From: Massilia sp. erpn
GTDB taxonomy: Bacteria > Pseudomonadota > Gammaproteobacteria > Burkholderiales > Burkholderiaceae_D
Direction of reading: 5' to 3'
Assembly: GCF_024400215.1 (NCBI RefSeq)
Contig: NZ_CP053748.1
Span: forward strand, 1,116,001-1,180,000
DNA length: 64,000 bases
In this document: positions 7,110 through 15,158 of the stretch, in pieces
How positions within the stretch are numbered: position 1 is the first letter of the stretch
Layout of the letters: every line of letters starts with the position of its first letter
Translations under genes and position numbers: made by a program
The notes under the pieces: model-generated
Database searches by the model: none
What the model was told of the DNA's origin: nothing
The model's input: only the letters and a program-made list of their open reading frames with translations

Positions 7110-8630
7110 TTAAGCGGAGAATAAGGCGAGCCAGCCGGCCACCGGCTGGCCCTGGTCCAGGCGCAAGGTGGCGGCCTGCAGGTGCGGCGCGCGCCAGCCC
7201 TGTTCCGCGGCCAGGCGGCGCAGATAAGCGGCCGAGTGGGCGTAGCGGCCGCTGGCGCGCAGCAGGTGCTCGCCGCCCTGCTCCGCCTCGCTCTGCTCCA
7301 CCGAGAAAGCCAGCCAGCCACCCGGCCGCAGCGCCTGGCGCGCCGCCGCCAGCACCGAATCCAGCGCGCCGGCATACACCAAGACGTCGGCGGCCACGAT
7401 CAGGTCGAAGGCAGCATGCTGTTGCCGCAGCCAGGCGCCCATCTCGGCGCAGACCAGCTCGTCATACAGGCGCAGGCCGGCAGCCCGCTCCAGCATTTGC
7501 GGCGACAGGTCCAGGCCGGTCAGCCGCCGCGCCCACGGCTGCAGCAGTGGCGCGCACAGGCCGCTGCCGCAGCCCAGGTCCAGGACATCCAGCGCGCCCG
7601 ATGGCGCGGCCGGCCAATGCTGGTCCAGCAGTGCCGTCAGCAATTGCGGCGTGCGGTACTGCAGCGCGCCGACCAGGTGCTGCTCGAAGTCAGGCGCATA
7701 CTGGTCGAACAGCGCGCGCACATAGGCCGGCGGCGAGGCGGACGGCGCCGGCTGCACGCCCAGCGCCGCCAGCAGGTAGGCCACCGTGTCGGCATCGGCA
7801 CCCAAGGCCTGCGCGGCGCGATACGCGGCGACCGCCTCCTCATGCCGGCCAAGGGCACGCAAAGCATTGGCGCAGCCGAGTTGGGCACGCGCCGAAGCGG
7901 GATCGATTTCCAGGGCGCGCTGCTGGCTGGCGAGCGCCGCCTCGTGTTCATGCAGGCGCTGCAGCGCGCTGCCGCGGTTGCTCCAGGCTTCGGCCCAGTC
8001 GGGACGCTGGCGCAGCGCGCGCTCGTAGCCATCCACCGCATCGGCATAGCGGCCCAGGGCGTGCAGGGAGACGGCGGCGCCATGCAGGGCATCGGCATCG
8101 GCGGCACGGCGGCCCAGCACGGCGCCGAAGCTGTCGAGCGCCTCGGCGTGCCGCTCCTGCAACTGCAGCGCCAGTCCCTGGCCGCACAGGGCTGCGGTAT
8201 TGTTGGGCTCGACCTCCAGCGCGGCGCGATAGCTGTCCAGGGCAGAATCGATGCGCCCCAAATGGCGCAGCGCATTGCCCCGGTTGCACAAGGCCATCGC
8301 ATAGCCGGGCCGCAGCGCCAGCGCGCGTTCATAACTGGCCAGCGCCTCGTCGTGGCGGCGCAGGTCTTGCAAGGCCGCGCCGAGATTGCAGTGGGCGATG
8401 GCCTGCGCCGCATCCAGCGCCAGCGCCTGGCCGATCAATTCCAGCGCGCGCTGCGGCTCGCCGCGCTGGCGCGCCAGCACCCCGCTCAGGTGCAGGGCGT
8501 CGAAGTTGTCGGGGGCTTGTTGCAGCACGGCTGCGTAGCCGGCTGCTGCTTGCGCCAGCGCGCCGCGCTGGTGCTGGGCCACGGCCGCTTGCAGCAGCGC
8601 GGCGATGGCGGAAGGGTCGGAATATTTCAT
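7110..8630 (-). CDS. TPR-repeat protein with C-terminal SAM-dependent methyltransferase domain
   Basis: About 506 residues. Residues ~1-290 are a run of eight or so tetratricopeptide repeats (recurring A-x-x-G-x-x-L...A pattern such as AIAHCNLGAALQDLRRHDEA and NRGNALRHLGRIDSALDSY). A class I methyltransferase follows, with motif I VLDLGCGSGLCAPLL, LTGLDLSPQMLERA and LIVAADVLVYAG. In such fusions the repeats present a partner to the enzyme; the substrate is unknown. It diverges from the solute-binding protein gene; the 3' flank up to the M48 gene is AT-rich and short. The start ATG has no strong ribosome site. Confidence 0.88.
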   Translation of the reverse strand: MKYSDPSAIAALLQAAVAQHQRGALAQAAAGYAAVLQQAPDNFDALHLSGVLARQRGEPQRALELIGQALALDAAQAIAHCNLGAALQDLRRHDEALASYERALALRPGYAMALCNRGNALRHLGRIDSALDSYRAALEVEPNNTAALCGQGLALQLQERHAEALDSFGAVLGRRAADADALHGAAVSLHALGRYADAVDGYERALRQRPDWAEAWSNRGSALQRLHEHEAALASQQRALEIDPASARAQLGCANALRALGRHEEAVAAYRAAQALGADADTVAYLLAALGVQPAPSASPPAYVRALFDQYAPDFEQHLVGALQYRTPQLLTALLDQHWPAAPSGALDVLDLGCGSGLCAPLLQPWARRLTGLDLSPQMLERAAGLRLYDELVCAEMGAWLRQQHAAFDLIVAADVLVYAGALDSVLAAARQALRPGGWLAFSVEQSEAEQGGEHLLRASGRYAHSAAYLRRLAAEQGWRAPHLQAATLRLDQGQPVAGWLALFSA

Positions 8631-8862
8631 GCGCGGTATTACATCACATTTGCAAGCGCACCGGACGTCAAACGCCTGTCATATTCCGGCGGCACAATAT
8701 CGCCCATGCCCTGAAGGACAGGGGCAACACAGGCAGCCCCCGCTGCCTCTACCGGCGCCGGCGGTCGGGAAATATACCGGCACCAGATTCCCCCTCCCTT
8801 TTCTGCCAGGACAGGCCGCAGATTCCGCGACATTTTAACTTGCCGCAAAGTACAATCGCGGT

Positions 8863-9624
8863 ATGGGAGCACGTCATTTCTTCATCGCGGTTGTCTGCTG
8901 GATCTGCACGGGTCCAGCCCTCGCGTGCAGCTTGAAAATGGCCCCCGAACAGTGGCCCCCTTATATCTACCGCGATGCGCGCGCCCGGCTCACCGGCCTC
9001 GACCTGGAGCTGGTGACGGCCATCATGCACGAGGCCGGCTGCACCTTGCTGATTCAGCAGGAATTGCCTTCCGCGCGGCGGCAATTGATGTTCCAGAACG
9101 GAAATCTCGACCTGATGCTGGCCGCCAATAGCACGCCCGAGCGGCGCGCCTATGCCCGCTTCAGCGTACCTTACCGCTATGAAATCGTGGGCCTGTTCAC
9201 CACGCCCGGCAAGCTCAAGCAGTATCAGCAGATCAGCAGTTTCGACGATGTCAGCGACCAGCAGCTCACCCTGCTCGCACCCAAGGTAGGCTGGTATGGG
9301 CCGGACTATGCGCGTTCCATGCATGGCATCGAAGCGGGCGGCCGGCTCTCCACCTTCAACAGCTTTCAGCAAGGCATACGCATGTTCGCGGCCGGGCGTG
9401 CCGAGCTGATCATGGGCGATGCCGCCGCCCTGCGCTACGAGGCGCGCCAGCAGGGCGTGCCGCTCACCTCCCTGCCCTATGTGCCGTTCAAGGCGCCGGT
9501 GCATCTGATGCTGAACGCGGTCCGCACCACGCAGGCCGACCTGGACCAGATCAATGCCGCCATCGGCCGCCTGGAGCAGCGCGGCGTGCTGGACACCATT
9601 CGCGCCCGTTATATCAGCCACTGA
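8863..9624 (+). CDS. Family 3 periplasmic solute-binding protein
   Basis: A 253-residue secreted protein: signal peptide in the first ~22 residues ending in ALAC, then a bilobal type-3 solute-binding fold (WPPYIYRDARARLTGLDLELVTAIMHEAGC, QNGNLDLMLAANSTPERRAYARFSVPYR, GRAELIMGDAAALRYEARQQ, and the C-terminal LNAAIGRLEQRGVLDTI-like helix). Such proteins usually bind polar amino acids, but no permease or ATPase gene is adjacent, so it may serve a distant transporter or act as a stand-alone sensor/orphan binding protein. It is monocistronic, divergent from the TPR-methyltransferase gene, with a hairpin-rich upstream region. Confidence 0.85.
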   Translation: MGARHFFIAVVCWICTGPALACSLKMAPEQWPPYIYRDARARLTGLDLELVTAIMHEAGCTLLIQQELPSARRQLMFQNGNLDLMLAANSTPERRAYARFSVPYRYEIVGLFTTPGKLKQYQQISSFDDVSDQQLTLLAPKVGWYGPDYARSMHGIEAGGRLSTFNSFQQGIRMFAAGRAELIMGDAAALRYEARQQGVPLTSLPYVPFKAPVHLMLNAVRTTQADLDQINAAIGRLEQRGVLDTIRARYISH

Positions 9625-9720
9625 AACGCCACCGCGTGACAATGGGTGGATTTTGCCATATGGTCAAAATGTTAAAGTGATGCCCGTTTGCGCCAACGGC
9701 GCGCCTACACGGGTGAAAGC

Positions 9721-11037
9721 ATGGTGAAGCAATACAGGAAATGGTGGTGGCGCAGCGTGCTCAGCCTTGCACTGCTGGGCGTCGGCGGCCTCTTTCTCAG
9801 CTTGTCGAATGCGCGCCTGCAACTGAGCCAGGAAGGTGTGCATGAAGCGCTCTACCTGCCGCTGGCCCCGGGCGCCTACGCCAAGGTGCGCACCTATGCC
9901 GGCAGCGGCGACGCGCCCATCATGCCGGGCTATCTGGATGGCCCGGTGGTGCGGCGCACGGCGGGCGATCACTGGAGCGCCAGCTGGTTCTGCGAAAAGC
10001 GCGTCGAACACCGCGAGGGCAGCGGCCAGCGCCTCGACATCGATTGCGGCGGCCAAAGCCGGCGCCATTTGCTGGGCCATATGCCCACGCCCAGCCACAG
10101 CGTGGCGACGATGCCGGAGCAGCTGGTTGTGCTCAGCGATATCGAAGGTAATCTGACCTATCTCGAAGGGGCGCTGGCGCGCCTGCAAATCATCGACGGC
10201 CAGGGCAACTGGGCCTATGGCCGCAATCACCTGGTGATCCTGGGCGACAGCGTGGACCGGGGCCGCGACGTCTCGGCCGTGCTGTGGCGCCTGTATGGCC
10301 TGACGCAGCAGGCCCACGCCGCCGGCGGCGCCGTGCATACCCTGCTCGGCAATCATGAACAGTATCTGCTGCAAGGGCGCATGAAATCGGTGCACCCGGC
10401 GCTGCGCTATTCGGCCCGGCAGCTGGGCGGCTACCGCAGCGTCTTCGCCGGCGACACTGTGCTGGGCGACTGGCTGCGCAAGCTGCCGGTGCTGGTGCAG
10501 ATCGGTCCCGTGCTGTTCGCCCACGGCGGCATCAGCGCCAGCGTGGCGCGCCAGGGCAAATCGGTGCAGGAACTGAATACCATCATGCGCGCTTACTGGC
10601 GCGGCGAAACGGCACAGCGCGACGAGCTGGAACTGGTGCTGGGCCGCCAGGGACTGACCCAGTACCGCGGCTACCTGGAAGCGCTGGCGCCCGACTACGG
10701 CCAGGCTGGCGCGGACGATATCCGCCTGGTGCTGCAAACCTTCGGTGCCCGCCACATCGTGGTCGGCCACACCATTGTCTCCAAGGTGCAGCCGCTGTTC
10801 GACGGCCGCGTGTACGCTGTGGACGTCAACAGCGACACGGCCAGCGGCGAAGTGCTGCTGTTCGAACGCGGTGTGCCGCGCACGGTGGACATCGGCGTGG
10901 CGCGCAACCTGCCGCCCGAAGGCGCGCAGGCCAAGCGCAGCCGCTCGCTCTTCCTGACGCGGCCGGAAGACGTGCAGGCCGTGTGGCAAACCATCGCCAG
11001 CAATTACGAGCTGGCGCAGCTGCCCTACCCTTACTGA
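9721..11037 (+). CDS. Membrane-anchored PPP-like metallophosphoesterase
   Basis: The 438-residue product begins with a basic stretch and one membrane helix (WWWRSVLSLALLGVGGLFLSL), so the enzyme faces the periplasm. The catalytic half carries PPP-type metal-binding motifs in order: LSDIEGN (near residue 138), LGDSVDRGRD, LLGNHEQ, LFAHGGIS and VVGHTIV. The first motif has Glu where protein phosphatases have His (GDxHG). The preceding ~130 residues are of unknown fold. Substrate could be a phosphoprotein or small phosphoester. The start at 9721 is chosen because residues upstream are not conserved-looking; the ribosome site is weak. Confidence 0.82.
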   Translation: MVKQYRKWWWRSVLSLALLGVGGLFLSLSNARLQLSQEGVHEALYLPLAPGAYAKVRTYAGSGDAPIMPGYLDGPVVRRTAGDHWSASWFCEKRVEHREGSGQRLDIDCGGQSRRHLLGHMPTPSHSVATMPEQLVVLSDIEGNLTYLEGALARLQIIDGQGNWAYGRNHLVILGDSVDRGRDVSAVLWRLYGLTQQAHAAGGAVHTLLGNHEQYLLQGRMKSVHPALRYSARQLGGYRSVFAGDTVLGDWLRKLPVLVQIGPVLFAHGGISASVARQGKSVQELNTIMRAYWRGETAQRDELELVLGRQGLTQYRGYLEALAPDYGQAGADDIRLVLQTFGARHIVVGHTIVSKVQPLFDGRVYAVDVNSDTASGEVLLFERGVPRTVDIGVARNLPPEGAQAKRSRSLFLTRPEDVQAVWQTIASNYELAQLPYPY

Positions 11038-11052
11038 TCCGGCTCGCGCAGT

Positions 11053-11075
11053 GCCGGCGCCGCCATGGCGCCGGC
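11053..11075. terminator. Hairpin between convergent genes
   Basis: GCCGGCGCC (11053-11061) pairs perfectly with GGCGCCGGC (11067-11075) across a five-base loop, in the 46-base gap between the convergent phosphoesterase and SRPBCC genes. There is no T-run on either side, so it may be a weak or Rho-assisted bidirectional stop. Confidence 0.4.
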
Positions 11076-11083
11076 GGTCCCGC

Positions 11084-11527
11084 CTATTCCGTGACCTGGG
11101 CTTCCACCAGCTGAGCCAGCAGGGTCAGCGACTCCTGCCACCCCAGATAGCAGGCTTCGGCCGGGATCACATCGGGAATCCCTTCCTGCACCACGTTCAA
11201 CTCCACGCCGCAGAAGACCTTGCGCAGGCTGACTGTGGTCTGCATTTCGCCCGGCAGATTGGGATCGTCGAACACGCCCGTATAGCGCAGCAATTCGCCC
11301 GGCGACAGCTCCAGATACTTGCCGCCGAAGGAATGGGTGTGGCCGGTGGTGAAATTGGTGAAGGACATGCGGTAGCTGCCGCCGGCCTTGGGTTCCTGCT
11401 GGTGCAGCTTGGCGGTGAAGCCGTGCGGCGGCAGCCATTTGCACAGGGCATCGGCGTCGAGGAAGGCGCGGTAGACGTGATCGGGGCTGGTGCGCAGGAC
11501 ACGGTGCAGACGAATCGTGGTGCTCAT
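11084..11527 (-). CDS. SRPBCC (AHSA1-like) family protein
   Basis: A 147-residue protein of the START/AHSA1 fold: typical opening LHRVLRTSPDHVYRAFLDADALCKWLPP, a central beta-rich region (GGSYRMSFTNFTTGHTHSFGGKYLEL) and the family's C-terminal GWQESLTLLAQLVE helix. AHSA1-like proteins bind hydrophobic ligands; no specific role can be given. A strong ribosome site (AAGGAG) lies about seven bases before the start. It follows the VOC gene on the same strand and they probably share a transcript. Confidence 0.85.
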   Translation of the reverse strand: MSTTIRLHRVLRTSPDHVYRAFLDADALCKWLPPHGFTAKLHQQEPKAGGSYRMSFTNFTTGHTHSFGGKYLELSPGELLRYTGVFDDPNLPGEMQTTVSLRKVFCGVELNVVQEGIPDVIPAEACYLGWQESLTLLAQLVEAQVTE

Positions 11528-11566
11528 AGTTGTCTCCTTGATGGGTGTGGTGGCCTCAGTATGCGC

Positions 11567-11970
11567 TCAAGCGGCCTGCTGCGGCACCATATAGGCCAGC
11601 TCCCACAGATGGCCGTCGAGATCCTGAAACCATGCGAGTACATGAAGCCATAATCCTGCGGCGCGCGCGGCGCCTTGCCGCCGGCGGCCAGGGCTTTCCT
11701 CACCAGCCCATCCACCTCCTCGCGGCTTTCGCAGGACAGGCAGACGATGGCTTCGGTCGCCTCCTTGGCGCTGGCAATCGGCTTGCCGGTGAAGGTGCGG
11801 AAGAAGTCTTCCACCAGCAGCATGGTGTAGATGCTGTTTTCCGCGATCACCATGCAGGCGGCATTCTGGTCGGTGAACTGGGGATTGAAGGTATAGCCCA
11901 GCGCTGCGAAGAATGCTTTCGATTTGTCCAGATCCTTAACCGGCAGGTTGACGAAGATTTGCTTGTTCAT
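11567..11970 (-). pseudogene. VOC (glyoxalase-like) family gene with a one-base frameshift
   Basis: From the ATG at 11970 the frame encodes a VOC-fold protein (KQIFVNLPVKDLDKSKAFFAALGYTF, NAACMVIAENSIYTMLL, DYGFMYSHGF). Just after that, at about 11626, the frame slips: restoring a single C/G there would give the normal family ending (QDLDGHLWELAYMV) and a stop at 11567. As the sequence stands translation continues to a stop at 11524 and replaces the metal/ligand-binding strand with unrelated Arg/Pro-rich residues. The stop at 11567 also leaves a normal gap for the SRPBCC ribosome site. Either a true recent mutation or a sequencing error. Confidence 0.7.
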
Positions 11971-12142
11971 ATCGGCCTCTCTGATGAGTCATGTGGGTGG
12001 GTTTTTCTGGCGTTTCGTCCGCCATTACTCCCACGACGCCCCAGCATCGCCGAAATCGACAAGATTGCGAAAATAATTTCAAAATTTCTTGAACCAGGCT
12101 GGCGCCCGCCTCCTGGCGCCAGCCCGCTGCGCAACAGGATGC

Positions 12143-12643
12143 TCAGGAAGCCTTGTAAGTCTTGTCCTGCTGATCCACCCAAGGCTGGAACAGGGCGGCC
12201 GGCCAGTTCGGGTCCACATCCGAGATGCGGGACAGGCACTTCCATACGCCGTCACGCTTCTCGAAGGTGTCGGTATAGGTGCCGGTCGAGACGAAGCCTT
12301 GTTTCTCGGCCTTCCAGGTCACGATCCAATTCCACTCCACGCTGGCGGAATTGCCGCTGCCTTCGATCACGAAAGTACCGAGCGCGTGGCGCATTTTCTC
12401 CAGCGGGAAAACGCTGTGGGCGTAATCGTAAAGCTGCTTGAGGCCCGCCGGACCTTCGAACAGATTGGTACGGATATCGTTGACCTTGAAGGTCGCCTCC
12501 GGCCAGTACAGGCTCACATATTTTTCCGCCGATTCCCGGCTGCCATCGTTATCGATATAGCGCTGATGCAGATTGAGCTGCTCGAAAATCTGAAAACGGT
12601 CTGCCACTGTCAACTGATTCAACTGCTTGTTTTGCTCCGCCAT
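12143..12643 (-). CDS. NTF2-like/SnoaL family protein
   Basis: A 166-residue cytoplasmic protein of the cone-shaped NTF2 fold. Visible features are the N-terminal helix (DRFQIFEQLNLHQRYID), YVSLYWPEATFKV, the loop GPAGLKQLYDYAHSV, and the beta-strand run (HALGTFVIEGSGNSASVEWNWIVTWKAEK...GTYTDTFEKRDGVWKCLSRI). Members range from polyketide cyclases and dehydratases to non-catalytic proteins, so no reaction is assigned. It stands alone on the minus strand with 172 bases to the VOC gene downstream. Confidence 0.8.
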   Translation of the reverse strand: MAEQNKQLNQLTVADRFQIFEQLNLHQRYIDNDGSRESAEKYVSLYWPEATFKVNDIRTNLFEGPAGLKQLYDYAHSVFPLEKMRHALGTFVIEGSGNSASVEWNWIVTWKAEKQGFVSTGTYTDTFEKRDGVWKCLSRISDVDPNWPAALFQPWVDQQDKTYKAS

Positions 12644-12819
12644 GACTCATCCTTTATAAAGTGCGGTTGATGTACCGGCAGCAGAGTAAAGGAATTGCCT
12701 GGCCTGCATAAGCCAGCCGCGAGCGAATCGGCAGTTCGCTTTTTCCGAACAGTTCAATGCCCATGCCGGCAAAATCACTATAATGGCGGCCATTTCTTTT
12801 GACTGAAATTCGGGTTCTT

Positions 12820-13443
12820 ATGCGCAAGCTCGCAGTATCTCTTGTGACGATATTGGCCGTGGGAGCGGGCCTGTTCATCGCCGCTAACCATGTAAACCTC
12901 AATCCCAAGCATTCGGTGGGCGAGGTTCTCGACTCCCACCGCAATGTGTCCGTCTTCTATAACGGCGCAATTGGCCACGTCTCGGAGAGGAATGTCGCGC
13001 CCGACGGCTATAACCTCGGCCTCAAATATCAGTGCGTCGAGTTTGTGAAACGCTACTACTACGAGCGCTTCCAGCATAGGATGCCGCAGGACCGCGGCCA
13101 TGCAAAGGACTTCTACGACCGCAAATTATCCAACGGCACATTGAATATCGAACGTGGACTTATGCAGTTTGCCAACGGGGCAGGAGAAATGCCAGCCGAG
13201 GATGACCTGCTGGTCTTCGGCCCCTGGCTCCTGAATCGCTTTGGCCACGTTGCTATCGTCAGCCAGGTCGGTGCCGACTACGTGGAAGTGATTCAGCAGA
13301 ACCCCGGCCCCTTTGGCACCAGCCGCGAGCGATACAAACTGGTGATCGAGGATGGCCGGCCGCGCATCGATGCGCCCCGGCTGTTGGGTTGGTTAAGAAT
13401 GCCAAAACCGGCAGATCCAGCCAGCTGGCACAAAGCTGAATAA
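12820..13443 (+). CDS. CHAP-domain amidase/peptidase, membrane-anchored or secreted
   Basis: A 207-residue protein with an N-terminal hydrophobic segment (residues 4-22) and a CHAP domain: catalytic Cys72 in LKYQCVEFVKRYYY, His143 in RFGHVAIVSQV, and a following polar residue in VEVIQQNPGP. The family cleaves amide bonds in peptidoglycan or in glutathionylspermidine; the extracytoplasmic location favours a cell-wall substrate, but this is inference. I used the ATG at 12820, which starts the signal-like segment, in preference to a TTG at 12799. A TATAAT box at 12779-12784 may be its -10. Base composition is less GC-rich than most neighbours. Confidence 0.82.
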   Translation: MRKLAVSLVTILAVGAGLFIAANHVNLNPKHSVGEVLDSHRNVSVFYNGAIGHVSERNVAPDGYNLGLKYQCVEFVKRYYYERFQHRMPQDRGHAKDFYDRKLSNGTLNIERGLMQFANGAGEMPAEDDLLVFGPWLLNRFGHVAIVSQVGADYVEVIQQNPGPFGTSRERYKLVIEDGRPRIDAPRLLGWLRMPKPADPASWHKAE

Positions 13444-13671
13444 GGTAGCCATCTGCGCCCGCAAGATAGTACACGTCTGTGCGAGCCACATGGTACGTCA
13501 TCAGCTGGCCAGCTACTTCGGTTGAAATGGCTACATTCAGCAAACGTGATTTACATAGCGGCCAGCCCGGTCAATACATGCAAAAGCGAGTGTCGGCATT
13601 ATTGTCCATGCTGGGCTAACGACGACTCTGGCCGAAATGCTTCGTGGATGGCAATAGCGTTGTGTGCTGAA

Positions 13672-13890
13672 TTACTTGTGCTTTCCGTAGCGGTTCCCAC
13701 TTTTACTGTTAGCATAGTGCCCGCCTTTGTGCGAATTGCCTTTTCCACCGGCATAGTGCCCACCGTGACTACTGGTGTGGTGCCCGCCTCCATAGGAAGA
13801 CCGTGAGCCTCCCCCTTTACCGCCTTTGGAAAATGCCGGCGTAGAAAATGCGAGAAGCGCGGCGCATGCCACGACCATAAATTTCCTCAT
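13672..13890 (-). CDS. Small secreted Gly/His/Ser-rich protein
   Basis: A 72-residue protein with a clear signal peptide (MRKFMVVACAALLAFSTPAFS) followed by a low-complexity Gly, His, Ser, Lys region containing repeated GGHY units (SHGGHYAGG, KGGHYANSK). The start at 13890 is supported by a strong ribosome site (AAGAGGAGAG). No family is recognised. The His/Gly repeats could bind metals or surfaces; this is only suggested by composition. It lies alone in a low-GC stretch between the CHAP and phosphoesterase genes. The 228 bases between it and the CHAP gene (13444-13671) hold no gene I can support. Confidence 0.65.
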   Translation of the reverse strand: MRKFMVVACAALLAFSTPAFSKGGKGGGSRSSYGGGHHTSSHGGHYAGGKGNSHKGGHYANSKSGNRYGKHK

Positions 13891-14155
13891 GAAACCTCTC
13901 CTCTTTGCTTGGAAATGGAATTGGAATCTTAGTTGCAATTAGGTATTGCAGCAATATCATGTTGCAGCGAAGGGCTGCAATTCATCCGTAAAACCAACAC
14001 TGCTTGACGACTACGTTGACCTGTCATTGCCGTTTACCAGAAAGCCGAAGGCCCACTGATATTCGATCTCTCCGATATCACCGGAAAATTCGCCAGTTTC
14101 ACCAGTGCATGCATCTAAGATATTCTAGCGGCATCGACTGCTCTCGCTGCCACTG

Positions 14156-14941
14156 ATGCGACTTCTCATTCTCTCCGATCTGCACCGCGAATTCTGGACC
14201 CGGCATCAGCTCGTCTTCGACACCGCAAGCAATGCGCCGGACGCCGTTATCCTGGCGGGCGATATCGATATCAGCGGGGTGCGCGCGGTGCAGTGGGCGG
14301 CGGATGCCTTCCGCAGCATTCCCGTTATCTACGTGCATGGCAATCACGAAGGTTACGGCCACAATCTGGACAACGAGATAGAGAAGATCCGTGCAGCGAG
14401 CGCGGCCACGGAGAATGTCAAGTTTCTCAATTGCGAAGAGCACCGGATCGGCAACGTGCGCTTTCTGGGCGCCACCTTCTGGACCGACTTCAAGCTGTTT
14501 GGCGAAGACCGGCGCTACTTCGCCATGACCCAGGCGCAATCCGTCATGACCGACTACCGCCGCATCCGCCTTGCCAATAAGGGCTACAGAAAGCTGCGCG
14601 CCTCGGACACCGCCCAGTTCCATGAAATCCATAAGGCGTGGCTGAGCGCGAAGCTGGCGGAATCACATGCCGGCCCGAACATCGTCGTGACGCATATGGC
14701 GCCTTCGATGCGATCCGTACCGGAGCAATACGCGCATGATCTGGTTTCGTCAGCCTATGCCTCCAATGCCGACGAGCTAGTCGCCAAGGCCGACCTCTGG
14801 GTGCATGGGCATATGCACAGTTCCATGGACTACCGGATCGGCGCATGCCGGGTGGTTTGCAACCCCTTCGGCTACATCAACAAGATTGGCGAGCCTGAGA
14901 ATACGGAGTTCGACGCAAGTTTCACCGTCGAAATTCTCTAA
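14156..14941 (+). CDS. Calcineurin-like metallophosphoesterase
   Basis: The 261-residue cytoplasmic protein shows all phosphoesterase metal motifs: SDLHREF at the N-terminus (residues 7-10), LAGDIDIS (near 43), VHGNHEGYG (near 63), VVTHMAP (near 178) and WVHGHMHSSMDY (near 222). The fold is a binuclear-metal hydrolase of phosphomonoesters or diesters; the substrate is not evident. Similar stand-alone genes are common on accessory DNA. The upstream 217 bases (13939-14155) are AT-rich with several TTGCA repeats but no gene. Confidence 0.85.
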   Translation: MRLLILSDLHREFWTRHQLVFDTASNAPDAVILAGDIDISGVRAVQWAADAFRSIPVIYVHGNHEGYGHNLDNEIEKIRAASAATENVKFLNCEEHRIGNVRFLGATFWTDFKLFGEDRRYFAMTQAQSVMTDYRRIRLANKGYRKLRASDTAQFHEIHKAWLSAKLAESHAGPNIVVTHMAPSMRSVPEQYAHDLVSSAYASNADELVAKADLWVHGHMHSSMDYRIGACRVVCNPFGYINKIGEPENTEFDASFTVEIL

Positions 14942-14998
14942 GTGTCGAATGCGTTTTTCGCAGTTAAGCTTTGGTGTTCGGACCAGGAACAAGAAAAG

Positions 14999-15021
14999 AG
15001 GCTCGCTGCATTAGCGAGCCT
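14999..15021 (-). terminator. Rho-independent terminator
   Basis: A perfect 9-bp stem AGGCTCGCT (14999-15007) / AGCGAGCCT (15013-15021) with a 5-base loop. The better T-rich tail (CTTTTCTT) is on the minus strand, so it fits the end of the beta-oxidation operon or of the gene remnant next to it; on the plus strand it could also stop the phosphoesterase transcript. Confidence 0.7.
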
Positions 15022-15022
15022 T

Positions 15023-15158
15023 TCAAATTAAAGCAGACCCCAGGTTCGAGGATCCCACCCATTCGGGTTGCCACTTCTCAGCGGCCTCTATAAGCCCTGC
15101 GCTTGTCTGCTTCAAGTATTGTAAGCCAAGAGGCGCGGCAACATCGTCGCCGCATGCT
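15023..15158 (-). pseudogene. Possible 3' remnant of a foreign gene
   Basis: Directly after the enoyl-CoA hydratase stop, another frame stays open for ~45 codons, ending TGA at 15023 just before the terminator. The residues (GDDVAAPLGLQYLKQTSAG, then AAEKWQPEWVGSSN) look protein-like and the codons (TTA, ATA, CAA, TTG) are unlike the GC-rich neighbours. It has no start of its own. No family is recognised. It may be a leftover C-terminus of a lost gene or chance. Confidence 0.25.

Noticed and set aside
8701..8765. Possible cobalamin or other known riboswitch because of GCAACAC and CAGCCCCCGCTGCC
   Set aside because: The conserved boxes of the cobalamin and other known aptamers are not present in the right order; kept only as an unexplained hairpin run.
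15038..15058. GGTTCGAGGATCCC resembling a tRNA T-arm
   Set aside because: The bases flanking the GTTCGA loop do not pair and no acceptor, D or anticodon arm can be built around it.
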